Shown here: in pieces, positions 1 to 8,146 of the stretch
How the letters are laid out: every line of letters begins with the position of its first letter
Position numbering within the stretch: the first letter of the stretch is position 1
Source: Paraburkholderia sp. BCC1884
GTDB taxonomy: Bacteria > Pseudomonadota > Gammaproteobacteria > Burkholderiales > Burkholderiaceae
Direction: 5' to 3'
Length of the DNA stretch: 64,000 nucleotides
NCBI RefSeq assembly: GCF_900996225.1
Contig: NZ_CAAJGL010000063.1
Coordinates: 1 to 64,000, forward strand
Program-made: the position numbers and the translations under genes
The notes under the pieces: model-generated
Seen by the model: only the letters and a program-made list of their open reading frames with translations
What the model was told of the DNA's origin: nothing
The model's database searches: none

Positions 1-147
1 ATTGGCAGAACAACGCCCCGCCCCCAGGACCCAGTGTTCAAACCCGCACCGAAAGGATAATTCATTCTCTGACAGCGACACTTCTACTTTGCTGCCGCTG
101 CGACATTTAAGAATGGCCTCGACATAACATGTAGAGGCTAAGTTGTA

Positions 148-181
148 ATGTCCGCTTCTAGCCATATCCAGATGTCCGCTT
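148..181 (+). repeat. Subterminal direct repeats of an IS remnant
   Basis: The 10-mer ATGTCCGCTT occurs twice, at 148-157 and 172-181, 24 bp apart, just upstream of the truncated transposase. Short repeats like this near an IS end often serve as transposase binding sites. The outer end of the element is probably close to position 130, but the partner end is not in the window, so the terminal inverted repeat cannot be defined. Confidence 0.5.
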
Positions 182-232
182 TCCGGCGGCATAAGCTTGA
201 CCGGCGCCGATCTTCCGGTGCCGGAGGCTGCG

Positions 233-826
233 ATGGCTGCAACGGACACGATCACCATGACGATGCGCGAGCTGGACCGGTTCAAGGTCATCCAGTCGGT
301 GGTCGACGGGTTGCTCAAGCCTTGGCGGGCCGCCGAGCGGCTGTCGTTGACGACGCGTCAGGTTCGACGACTGGTGGCCCGGCTGCGCGAGCAAGGACCG
401 CCCGGGCTGGTCTCGCGCCGCTGCAGGCAGCCAGGGCATCACCGGATCGATGCCGGGATCGCGGTGCGGGCTGTCGCCATCATCAGGGAGCGCTACGCCG
501 ATTTCGGGCCGACGCTGGCCTGCGAGAAGCTGCGCGAGTGTCACGAACTGAAGCTGGCCAAGGAGACGGTTCGGCATCTGATGATCGATGCAGGCTTATG
601 GACGCCTCGTCAACAACGGCCGCCCATGATCCACCAGCCAAGGAATCGCCGCGCGTGTCTGGGCGAGCTGATCCAGATCGACGGCAGTGATCACCGGTGG
701 TTCGAGGCGCGGGCGCTGCAGTGCACGCTGCTGGTGTACGCTGACGATGCAACGAGCCGGCTGATGATGCTTCACTTCACGGCGACCGAATCGGCCTTCA
801 GCTACTTCGAGGCGACGCGTGCTTAA
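233..826 (+). pseudogene. ISNCY-family transposase, C-terminally truncated
   Basis: The open frame encodes about 197 residues that start with a helix-turn-helix region (DRFKVIQSVVDGLLKPWRAA, then a block ending LTTRQVRRLVARLREQG). An integrase-like core follows, opening with GELIQIDGSDHRWFE, whose Asp residues fit the first DDE position. ISNCY transposases are normally about 400-450 residues. Here the frame runs into TAA just after FEATRA, and the following DNA is unrelated, so the catalytic core is missing its later acidic residues. An in-frame ATG at 197 is also possible. The element is a dead remnant. Nothing else of the IS is recognisable downstream of 830. Confidence 0.75.
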
Positions 827-902
827 ATCTAGTGTCACGGCAAGCGGTTCTGTTCTCGTGGCGACTGACGATTCGGCGCGATGACTGAAGCCTGCAAAAC
901 CT

Positions 903-953
903 TGTTCTACCTGCTGAAGTAGGTAGAACAGATCGGCTCCTCCGCAGAGGAGC
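903..953 (-). terminator. Two tandem hairpins behind the flavin reductase gene
   Basis: Two perfect inverted repeats lie side by side. The first has 10-bp arms TGTTCTACCT (903-912) and AGGTAGAACA (921-930) around an 8-nt loop. The second has 7-bp arms GCTCCTC (936-942) and GAGGAGC (947-953) around CGCA. They sit 15 nt beyond the stop of the minus-strand gene at 968, where a transcription end is expected. Neither has a strong T tract, so intrinsic termination is a guess. Confidence 0.45.
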
Positions 954-967
954 GTTGGACGTCTGCA

Positions 968-1627
968 TCAAACCTTCGATAGCGGCTCGTACGCCCTTTC
1001 AGGTATTTCGGCGAGTCTGGACGCGTGAACTTGTCCGCTGAGTCCATAGAACTTCTGGAAATTCATGATCAAAGGCGACCACTTGTCCGGATCGATCCGA
1101 TTGACGTGACCCTCCATCAGCAGATCGGGATGGACGTGAACGCGCTGGATCCGCACTTCGATCAAACTAAGGAAGCCGCGCAGTTCGTCACTGTCTTCGC
1201 CGATGCCGTGAGTTGCCGCGACGACAGCCTCGAGTTGAATCGGACATTCGAGCGCGCGCGAAGCCCTGACGGTGTCCGATGCCTCTCTTGTCATCCCTGC
1301 GCGGCCGAATTTGTCGGGTTCATAGGCGTAGCCTAACGCCTGCTTAAATTCGGAGACCGGATAGGTGCCTGTGGTTCGTGCGATCCGGTCGACAGCGCCT
1401 ACCTCATTGACTGACGGAAGATTGAGCACACATTCGCCAGTGCGAAGCAGATTGCGTGTGGTTTGCGATGCGGACGCGATGCCAAGCACGCCTCGCCAAC
1501 CCAGCCAGAAGGCCGACGACATGGGTGCGAGATTGTGCGTCCCGTCTTCGTTGACGGTGCTGATCAGAACAACGGGCGTTCCGAGATACAGGATGTGAGG
1601 TTCGGCGACAACGTGAGGTTTATTCAT
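968..1627 (-). CDS. Flavin reductase family protein (FMN-binding split barrel)
   Basis: The 219-residue protein has the flavin-reductase-like split-barrel pattern: YLGTPVVLISTVNEDGTHNLAPMSS near residues 14-38, followed by a FWLGWRGVLGIASASQTTRNL segment and LNLPS near residue 70. Such proteins bind FMN and either reduce flavin with NAD(P)H for a partner monooxygenase or act as small oxidoreductases on their own. No monooxygenase lies beside it, so its partner is unknown. The ATG at 1627 is preceded by ACGGAACTC, a reasonable ribosome binding site. The gene stands alone between the IS remnant and a long stretch without genes. Confidence 0.8.
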   Translation of the reverse strand: MNKPHVVAEPHILYLGTPVVLISTVNEDGTHNLAPMSSAFWLGWRGVLGIASASQTTRNLLRTGECVLNLPSVNEVGAVDRIARTTGTYPVSEFKQALGYAYEPDKFGRAGMTREASDTVRASRALECPIQLEAVVAATHGIGEDSDELRGFLSLIEVRIQRVHVHPDLLMEGHVNRIDPDKWSPLIMNFQKFYGLSGQVHASRLAEIPERAYEPLSKV

Positions 1628-2433
1628 GAGTTCCGTGCTCCCTGAGTGGATGCTTGCATGATGCGAGCTGCCCGCGTCCGAAACACTCCGGTTCTTGCTT
1701 CGTCATTCCTCGACGCGATAATGCTCGCACGCAGCGGTGACGTTCAGCGCTGATCGAAGTAGCAAAGCCTGCAACGGCAAAAACTGCTCCGCTTGCACCG
1801 TCGCAGACTGCTTCGGCGAAAGCAAAGGCAACAATAAAGTCGGTCACCGGTAAGGTACGTACAGGACGTCTGAACGAAATGAAAGCACTGGAGCCTCACC
1901 GTAATAATTTGCGCTCCGCAGGATCGCCGGCGCGCTCGCACCGGAGGCTGCTGCGCGACCGCGACCAGCGCAAACTCAGCACGAAGCAGCAGCGTGAGTT
2001 CACGCGTGAAGATCTCGATGCAACGCTGACGTAGATAGTAGCCGGGTCGGTCACGGTCAAGCCAGGCAAGTCAAAGCCGCGCTCTGCAAAGCGCCCCCAA
2101 AGCGATATTCAACGTTGGCAGCCTTCCAGCCGCTTTGCAGCGCAGACTTCTGCAACATACATCTCCTCCGGGAAGTAGACCTCTGCAGCTTCCTCGACCC
2201 CGCAAAATAGTCTCAAGTTTCTGCACCGCGTGCCGTTACCACGTGAACCGGGCAGTCGCATGCCACCTTTGAAATACCCGACCGATAACAGCTTCGTCAA
2301 GTGAGTCGATTGCCGAAGAAGCGGACGATGCGCTTACGCCCGCTGCCAGAGTACATTGAAGTGCTCATATCAGACGCGGCTTTCTCTTGCCGCCACATTA
2401 CAACAAACGCACGCCTGTATTCAGGAAGCTCAA
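1628..2433. other. Gene-poor interval of about 800 bp
   Basis: No convincing gene was found. The minus strand between about 2100 and 1900 has a short open stretch with a protein-like reading (LWGRFAERGFDLPGL, then TVTDPATIYVSVAS) that could be a decayed gene fragment, but it matches no family I recognise and has no start. The part next to 1627 should hold the flavin reductase promoter. Confidence 0.4.
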
Positions 2434-2895
2434 ATGGCCCGCCGACTGCCGAGCGAGGAAGAGACTCAGTTTGCTCTATGGACGATAAATCGTTGTCGTG
2501 GCCAACCTGTGAACAGGCGCGTGTTGGTCGCACACAAGGATAGAGCGGTCGGCGAGTCGATTTCGATGTTACTTCGCCTGAAAGGACTGGAAACCGAGTT
2601 TGCCCAGGATCGCGAGCGCATTGGTCAACTGCTCGAGACCCACATGCCAGCCGTAGTGTTGATGGACACACGACTGGACCAGGCGCCCGACTATGAATTT
2701 GCGAGGACGCTGCGCTCCGGAACGACCGCGGCCAATCTGCTACTGATTGCCATGAGTAATTTTGCACCCGACGAGCCAATTGAGGCGCTCAAGCTGGCTG
2801 GTTTCGACGGCCATTTCAGACGCCCCTGTGAAACGTGGCGAGTGATCGACGTTCTGGTGACGTTCCTGGAATATAGCCATCTGTCCGGGCGCTAA
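2434..2895 (+). CDS. Receiver-like protein with degenerate phosphoacceptor pocket
   Basis: From the ATG at 2434 the protein has 153 residues. A receiver fold is suggested by RRVLVAHKDRAVGESISMLL (beta1/alpha1), PAVVLMDTRLDQAPDYEFAR (the usual phospho-Asp region), LLLIAMSNF (the Ser/Thr strand) and AGFDGHFRRP at the C-terminus. The acidic pair that normally binds Mg is replaced by HKD, and the conserved Lys of the KP motif is Arg. The central Asp is kept. It therefore looks like a pseudo-receiver or a decaying response regulator without an output domain. The frame stays open further upstream to 2356, but that part has no domain character. No kinase is next to it. Confidence 0.55.
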   Translation: MARRLPSEEETQFALWTINRCRGQPVNRRVLVAHKDRAVGESISMLLRLKGLETEFAQDRERIGQLLETHMPAVVLMDTRLDQAPDYEFARTLRSGTTAANLLLIAMSNFAPDEPIEALKLAGFDGHFRRPCETWRVIDVLVTFLEYSHLSGR

Positions 2896-3203
2896 TCAGG
2901 TCGCGCAGGTAGCAAGCCACGACGACCAACCAATCTGCGTTATCCCAACAACCTGTTTCGGCGGTCGTTGCATCGCGTACACGCGCTCGCGGGAAAGCCG
3001 CCGACAGGGGCTAATTCAAGGTTAATTTCCAAAAACCTCCGTCAGCAATAAGCCGTCATACTTTGGCTTTTTCCATGGACGGGCCCGGCGCACCCAAAGC
3101 GTAGGATGTCCGAGGACGCGAAATTAGCGCCTAGCCGTCCGCCGAGGTTTTTCGAAGGCAGTTTCCGCGTCACGCCACGCGGTTTATCTGGAGCGCCGTT
3201 GTA
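2896..3203. other. Leader region of the sigma-54 activator gene
   Basis: About 300 bp without a gene. It should hold the promoter of the regulator at 3204. A TTGGC...TGG string near 3063-3078 was checked as a -24/-12 site but lacks the GC dinucleotide of the -12 element. No clear sigma-70 promoter was found either. Confidence 0.4.
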
Positions 3204-5522
3204 ATGAGTTCTTCCACTGTCGTTCCGTTCGCCCAAAACAAGGCGGATTGCAGCACTTTCATCGGCGCCGCGCCAGCATTTCGCCAACTGGTCCGCATGA
3301 TCGATCGGGTCGCACCGACGGATCACCCGCTGCTCATTTTGGGGCCGACCGGTTCGGGCAAGGAACTGGTCGCGCGTCGCGTGCACGCGCGCAGCTTGCA
3401 CCAGGACCAGCCGTTCGTCGACGTCAACTGCGGCGCCATTCCAGAAAATCTCGTCGAAGCCGAATTGTTCGGGCACGTGAAAGGCGCGTTCACCGGCGCA
3501 GCCGAAAACCGCCAGGGACTCTTTCAGCAGGTCGGCAAAGGCACCCTGCTGCTCGACGAAATCGGCGAACTGCCGCTCGCGCTCCAACCGAAACTGTTGC
3601 GTGTGCTCGAAACACGAACCTTCCGTCCAATCGGTTCGTCGACCAGTCTTCATTTCGCGGGCCGCGTGGTCGCCGCGACCCATCGTGATTTGCGTGAACT
3701 CGCTCGCGACGGACTCTTCCGGCAGGATCTGTTCTACCGGCTCGCCGTCTTCGTGCTTGCGGTACCTGGTCTCGAGCAGCGCGTCGAAGACATCCCCGCG
3801 CTCGTCAACCACTTCGCGGCACAGCACACGCGCCGGCTGGAGTTTTCGCCAGCGGCCGTCCGGCGGCTCAGCCAGCATGCGTGGCCGGGACACATCCGGC
3901 AGTTGCGCAACCTGATCAGTCAGTTGAGCGTGCTCGCCGAGAACACACTCATCGACGTCGACACGCTCGAACCTTTTCTTGCCAACGAAACCACTGGCCC
4001 GGTGTCGCGCGCGAGCCTCGCGGACATGCTGTTGCAACTGGATGGGCGCGACAAGCTCGCCGCCGCCGAAGATCTGCTGATCGACCGCGCGCTCGAACGG
4101 AGCGGGCGCAACAAGAGCGCGGCCGCGACCTTGCTGGGCGTCGGGCGCAAGACCATCGAGCGGCGCCTGAAGTCACGCGAGGAACATCATCGCGAAGCGC
4201 ACAAGTGTCTGGAGCATGCCACCGCGCTGATCGAGGAGTCGCGCTTCGCGGAGGCCATTCCGGCGCTGCGCCGCTGCCTGGAAGTGCTGCAAACGGGCCA
4301 GGAACAGGAAGGCGTGCGGCGTCTTCAGTTCGACGCCTACCGTCTGCTCGGCATGAGCTTACGCAGTGTGCACGGCTGGCTGTACGCGGAAGCCACCGCC
4401 TGCTACGCGGCCGCCTTGGCCATCGGCGAAAATGTCTGTCAACCAGCCGAAATCGCCGCGATCCAGTTCGGCGTGTGGACCACGCAATTGACCACACTCC
4501 AACTCAAGCAGGCGCGCGCGACCGCCCAGGACATGGTGCAGCGTGCTCAGAACAGCGGTGACCGGGTGTCGCTCGACGAAGCCCACGTCGCGATGACCAA
4601 TACGCTCTTCTGGCTCGGCGACAGCGAGGAAGCGCTGGCCTGCCTCGCGCGCGGCAACCTGCTCGACGTGGGGCGCAACGATACCCGCACCGGCTCACAA
4701 GGCATCGACCTGGCCAGTCTCGCGTTGACGTTCGAAGGACTCGCCGCCTACCAGATCGGCGCGTTCGATCAGGCGCGGCGGGCGATGGATATGCTGATCC
4801 TCCGGTCGTCCGAGCCGGGCGCGCACGCGTTTGCCCATGCGGTCAACCTGCAGGGCGCCGCCTGGCTCGCCTGCCTGTTCGACGACGTCGACCGGCTCGG
4901 AGATCTGGCGAGCGAACTCGAATCGGTATCGATCGCGAACGGCTTCGCGTTTTATCGCGGCGTCGGCCAGGTCCTGCGCGCGTGCCACCTCAGCGCGCTC
5001 GGCCAATCGGACGAAGCGGAGACCGTCATGATCGACGGCTTCGACAACCACGTCGTCTGCAATGGCGGCGCGCTGTTCTATTCCTTCAAGACGTGGCATC
5101 ACGGCGAACTACTGCTGCGCGCAGGACGCCCAGAGACCTGCGAGGCCATCCTCGCCACCGCGATCGATGAAACGCTTGCCCGTCAGGAGCGAGTGTACCT
5201 GGGGGAGCTGTTGGTCACCCGGGCGCGCGCGCAGTGGGCACTCGGCGATCTGAACGCCGCGGAACAGGGACTGCGCACGGCCATGTCCACGGCACTGGCG
5301 TTCGGCTCGGTGCCCGCGCGCGTAGACGCAGCGCGCTATCTGGCCGACCTGCTCCGCTCCATGGGCCGCCGCGCTGAAGCGATCGATACCATCGAACGTG
5401 GCTTGCGCGGTCTGACGACGGATCGGACGCCGCGCATGACCAGCGCAGTAGCGTTACTCGCCGAACTCCGGCACGACATTTCTCTCGACACCCAAAGTAA
5501 AGGAATCGCAAATGGCTTATGA
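3204..5522 (+). CDS. Sigma-54 activator with C-terminal TPR domain
   Basis: This 772-residue bacterial enhancer-binding protein has an unusual order of parts. The AAA+ domain begins almost at the N-terminus: Walker A GPTGSGKE at 47-54, the sigma-54 contact loop GAFTGA at 94-99, Walker B LLLDEIGE at 115-122, arginine-finger region FRQDLFYRL near 172-180 and a sensor-II motif WPGHIRQLRN. A Fis-type helix-turn-helix follows (SGRNKSAAATLLGVGRKTIE, about 300-320). The remaining roughly 440 residues are alpha-helical repeats of TPR type (for example FAEAIPALRRCLEVL and RRAEAIDTIERGL). Most family members carry the sensory domain before the AAA+ domain, so here the TPR half is the likely signal or partner module. 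The stop codon lies 11 nt inside the next gene, which indicates translational coupling and probably autoregulation of the unit. Confidence 0.9.
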   Translation: MSSSTVVPFAQNKADCSTFIGAAPAFRQLVRMIDRVAPTDHPLLILGPTGSGKELVARRVHARSLHQDQPFVDVNCGAIPENLVEAELFGHVKGAFTGAAENRQGLFQQVGKGTLLLDEIGELPLALQPKLLRVLETRTFRPIGSSTSLHFAGRVVAATHRDLRELARDGLFRQDLFYRLAVFVLAVPGLEQRVEDIPALVNHFAAQHTRRLEFSPAAVRRLSQHAWPGHIRQLRNLISQLSVLAENTLIDVDTLEPFLANETTGPVSRASLADMLLQLDGRDKLAAAEDLLIDRALERSGRNKSAAATLLGVGRKTIERRLKSREEHHREAHKCLEHATALIEESRFAEAIPALRRCLEVLQTGQEQEGVRRLQFDAYRLLGMSLRSVHGWLYAEATACYAAALAIGENVCQPAEIAAIQFGVWTTQLTTLQLKQARATAQDMVQRAQNSGDRVSLDEAHVAMTNTLFWLGDSEEALACLARGNLLDVGRNDTRTGSQGIDLASLALTFEGLAAYQIGAFDQARRAMDMLILRSSEPGAHAFAHAVNLQGAAWLACLFDDVDRLGDLASELESVSIANGFAFYRGVGQVLRACHLSALGQSDEAETVMIDGFDNHVVCNGGALFYSFKTWHHGELLLRAGRPETCEAILATAIDETLARQERVYLGELLVTRARAQWALGDLNAAEQGLRTAMSTALAFGSVPARVDAARYLADLLRSMGRRAEAIDTIERGLRGLTTDRTPRMTSAVALLAELRHDISLDTQSKGIANGL

Positions 5523-6720
5523 ATTACGCCGTGAAGATCTGGAACCGCTGCTATTGGGAGCAGCGTTCTTCGGCAGCGGCGGTGGCGGCACGATCGAATC
5601 CGCGCGGCATCTCGCGGAGCATTTTGTTGTCGGCGAGTACTACTCGACCGACACGGTCAAGGTCGTGTCGGTCGAGGAAGCGACCGAAGGCGCGGCCGTC
5701 ATGGTCGCCTATCTCGGCGCGCCTGAAGCGATTAATTTGGCCATCTACCCGCTGGGGCCGGTGACAGCCGCACAAAACGTCCAGAGCCGGCTTGCATCGC
5801 AATCGCAAAAGCTTGCCTACGTGATGCCGCCGGAAAGCGGTGCGCTGGGCTTCACGGTGGCGGCGCTCGTCGCGGCGAAGCTCGGCCTCGCAGTCATCGA
5901 CGCCGACGGCGCCGGCCGTGCCGTGCCTTCGCTGCCCATGCTGACTTTCGCGGCTGCGGAAATCGATCCGCGCCCGGCGTTCCTGGTCAGCCAGGGTGGA
6001 CTGTGTGTCGAACTCGACGTGACGCCGCGCAGTGGCGAGAATGGCGACCCGACCCATCAGCGCGACGTGTCGGCAATCGTCGAGCAGATGATGCGTCCGG
6101 TCGTCGCCGATCCGGAATTCGGTCAGTTCGGCGGCCTTGCGATGTGGGTCATGACGCCCGCCGATATAGGCCGCGCGACACCGATTCGCGGCACGCTCAC
6201 ACGCGCGCTGGAACTCGGACGCGCGGTACAGGCCGGCAAACTCGGCAGCGTCCAGGAGATGCTCCGCTATCTCGCCGACCATTGCGGGCTTGCCGCACGG
6301 GCGATCTCGGAACCCGGCGAGCTGGTTTCGGCTGAAGTCGATACGGCCGGCGGTTTCGATCTTGGCAAGGTTCACATTCAGGCAGGTCCGCGTACGTACA
6401 CGGTGATGTACCAGAACGAGTCGCTGCTCGCGTGGGATAGCCAACGTGCGCAACCGATCGTGCTGGCGCCCGATAGCGTCGCGTATTTTGTCGGCGGCGA
6501 AGGCCAGTCTATCTTCAGTAACGGTGACCTCGTGAACGACGACGGCTCGTTGAATCCGGTGATCGGCAAGCGTCCGGTGACGCTGATCGCCTGGCGTGCC
6601 GAAAAGGAACTGCGCAAGCCCGGGCTCAATCTCGACAGCTTCCTGCAGTTGCTGAACTCGCTCAACTATCTCGGGCCGTACGTACCGCTCGAATCGACGG
6701 GTCAGGGAGACGCATCTTGA
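5512..6720 (+). CDS. DUF917 family protein (possible thiohydantoin desulfurase)
   Basis: The 402-residue protein opens with a Gly-rich GSGGGGTIESAR block near residues 21-32, typical of the DUF917 family (Pfam PF06032). As I recall, a characterised member is an S-methyl thiohydantoin desulfurase, so the family acts on hydantoin-like rings; that link is from memory and not certain for this protein. The ATG at 5512 overlaps the end of the sigma-54 activator and has AAAGGAA 7 nt upstream. Its own stop overlaps the TTG start of the racemase gene. This tight coupling suggests one pathway controlled by the upstream regulator. The substrate is unknown; the neighbouring racemase family also handles hydantoins, which makes a cyclic amide or thiohydantoin a reasonable inference. 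Confidence 0.75.
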   Translation: MAYELRREDLEPLLLGAAFFGSGGGGTIESARHLAEHFVVGEYYSTDTVKVVSVEEATEGAAVMVAYLGAPEAINLAIYPLGPVTAAQNVQSRLASQSQKLAYVMPPESGALGFTVAALVAAKLGLAVIDADGAGRAVPSLPMLTFAAAEIDPRPAFLVSQGGLCVELDVTPRSGENGDPTHQRDVSAIVEQMMRPVVADPEFGQFGGLAMWVMTPADIGRATPIRGTLTRALELGRAVQAGKLGSVQEMLRYLADHCGLAARAISEPGELVSAEVDTAGGFDLGKVHIQAGPRTYTVMYQNESLLAWDSQRAQPIVLAPDSVAYFVGGEGQSIFSNGDLVNDDGSLNPVIGKRPVTLIAWRAEKELRKPGLNLDSFLQLLNSLNYLGPYVPLESTGQGDAS

Positions 6721-7442
6721 ACTCGCCGATTCGCATCTGTGTGCTCGTGCCGGTGGCTACGTCGCAATACAACGACCGCATCATGAAGGCAATCGCGCCG
6801 GTCGTGCCGCAGGACGTGCTGGTCGAAATCCGCAACATCACGCAGGGGCATCCCGATATCGAGAACCGCACGAACTGGCTGCAGAACGGCATGCCCGTGG
6901 TCGAACTCGCGCAGGCAATCGCCAACGACGGCTTCGACGGCATCTGGCTGACCGACTTCGACATGTGCGGCGTCGAAGCCGCGCGCGAAGTGATCGATAT
7001 TCCGATCATCGGCGGTTTTCCGGCTTCGGCTTTTGCCGCGCTGATGCTCAGTCAGCGCTTCTCGATCATCACGATCCTGCAAAGCACGCTCGCGATGCAG
7101 CGTGGTCATCCGCAAACGTACGGCATTCAGGACACGTTCGCATCGATCCGCGCGATCGATTGCCCGGTGGCGCAACTCGAGAATATCGACGTGGTGGTTG
7201 TTCGCACCTTCGAGGCGGCGCTCAAGGCAATCAAGGACGACGGCGCGCAGGCCATCCTGCTTGGCTGCACAGGGTTCGTGGACGTCGCGAAGCGCGTCTC
7301 GACGCTGCTCGGCGAAGCACTCGGCGCGTATGTGCCGGTGATCGATCCGAATCAGGCTGGGTTCAGCTTCCTCGTTTCGCTCGTGCGTATGCAGGTCCGC
7401 CCCAGCCGGCTGACCTATAGCAAGGTCAGTCTCCAGTCGTAG
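6717..7442 (+). CDS. Asp/Glu/hydantoin racemase family protein
   Basis: The 241-residue protein carries the two cysteines expected of cofactor-independent racemases: Cys in LTDFDMCGVEAARE (about residue 83) and Cys in AILLGCTGF (about residue 183). The region ending VIDIPIIGG is also typical of the HyuE/AroM-like group. Members interconvert enantiomers of hydantoins or amino acids, or have related lyase or isomerase roles. The start is a TTG at 6717 that overlaps the TGA of the DUF917 gene; GGGAGA at 6704-6709 supports it. Together with the DUF917 protein it forms a two-enzyme unit behind the sigma-54 regulator. A specific substrate cannot be read from the sequence. Confidence 0.8.
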   Translation: MNSPIRICVLVPVATSQYNDRIMKAIAPVVPQDVLVEIRNITQGHPDIENRTNWLQNGMPVVELAQAIANDGFDGIWLTDFDMCGVEAAREVIDIPIIGGFPASAFAALMLSQRFSIITILQSTLAMQRGHPQTYGIQDTFASIRAIDCPVAQLENIDVVVVRTFEAALKAIKDDGAQAILLGCTGFVDVAKRVSTLLGEALGAYVPVIDPNQAGFSFLVSLVRMQVRPSRLTYSKVSLQS

Positions 7443-7462
7443 CACGGCTGTCTCACCGCTCC

Positions 7463-7485
7463 CATCCGGTGCGTTGCGCCGGATG
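7463..7485 (+). terminator. Candidate terminator hairpin after the racemase gene
   Basis: Arms CATCCGG (7463-7469) and CCGGATG (7479-7485) pair perfectly around a 9-nt loop, 20 nt after the racemase stop. The following bases are C/T-rich without a clean T run, so efficiency is uncertain. Confidence 0.45.
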
Positions 7486-8146
7486 TCTCCGCTCTGTCCT
7501 GTTCGTTGTCTCTTCCCGTGTTTCCGCTCGTGGCCGAACCGGTCCCGTTCGGCCACACATCGACGTCAAAAATCCGCATTGGGTCATTCTGATAACGCTA
7601 CTCGCGTCGATGGCCACGTTCTTGCTCCTGCTCGTCACCAGAATGGACGGAAATGGAGCATTGCCCAAGCCCAAGCGCCGGATTGGTCGAAATCGTCCAA
7701 TCCGCCACAAATTAGTGGACGGGAATGACCGTCATCGCCCCTGGAATGTCGCAGCAGTCCCCGCCCATCTGTTTGAACTGAATGGCATAGGTTTTGCTTA
7801 ACTGTAGACGTGAATTGCGGTACCGCCGAGAAGACCAATCAGACAAGTGTAGGACGGGGGCATCAGGCTTTATCGTGTGTCGCGCCGGGGGGCGCGAAAC
7901 GTCCTATCGAATAGAACGACAAGATTTCCTGATCGCCAGTAAAGAATGAGAGGGCTGTGCTGTTGTTGTAGTAGCTGTCATGTGTCAACGATCGGCGGCC
8001 AGTTTCTTCCGCAGAGAAGATCGTCGCCAAGGTGGGACACAGTAATAGTGGACATCGTCTGGCTATGCACCAGAGGAGCCGCTGTGGGGCTGACCGCCGT
8101 TGCTTACCTTTCGAAGGCAGGCAGCGGCGGATCGACCTTATTCAAA
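7486..8146. other. Intergenic region between convergent units
   Basis: About 660 bp between the racemase gene and the end of atoE, which is transcribed toward it. Several short frames are open on both strands but none has a start site, family pattern or length that supports a gene. Confidence 0.4.

Noticed and set aside
3063..3078. Possible sigma-54 promoter TTGGC...TGG
   Set aside because: The -12 GC dinucleotide is missing and the rest of the consensus is weak.
3042..4037. 331-residue open frame antisense to the sigma-54 activator
   Set aside because: It lies opposite the AAA+ domain, has no family pattern and is typical of frames kept open by high GC and codon bias.
5551..6453. 300-residue open frame antisense to the DUF917 gene
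   Set aside because: Composition is that of a reverse-strand shadow, rich in Arg, His and Asp; no motif or ribosome binding site.
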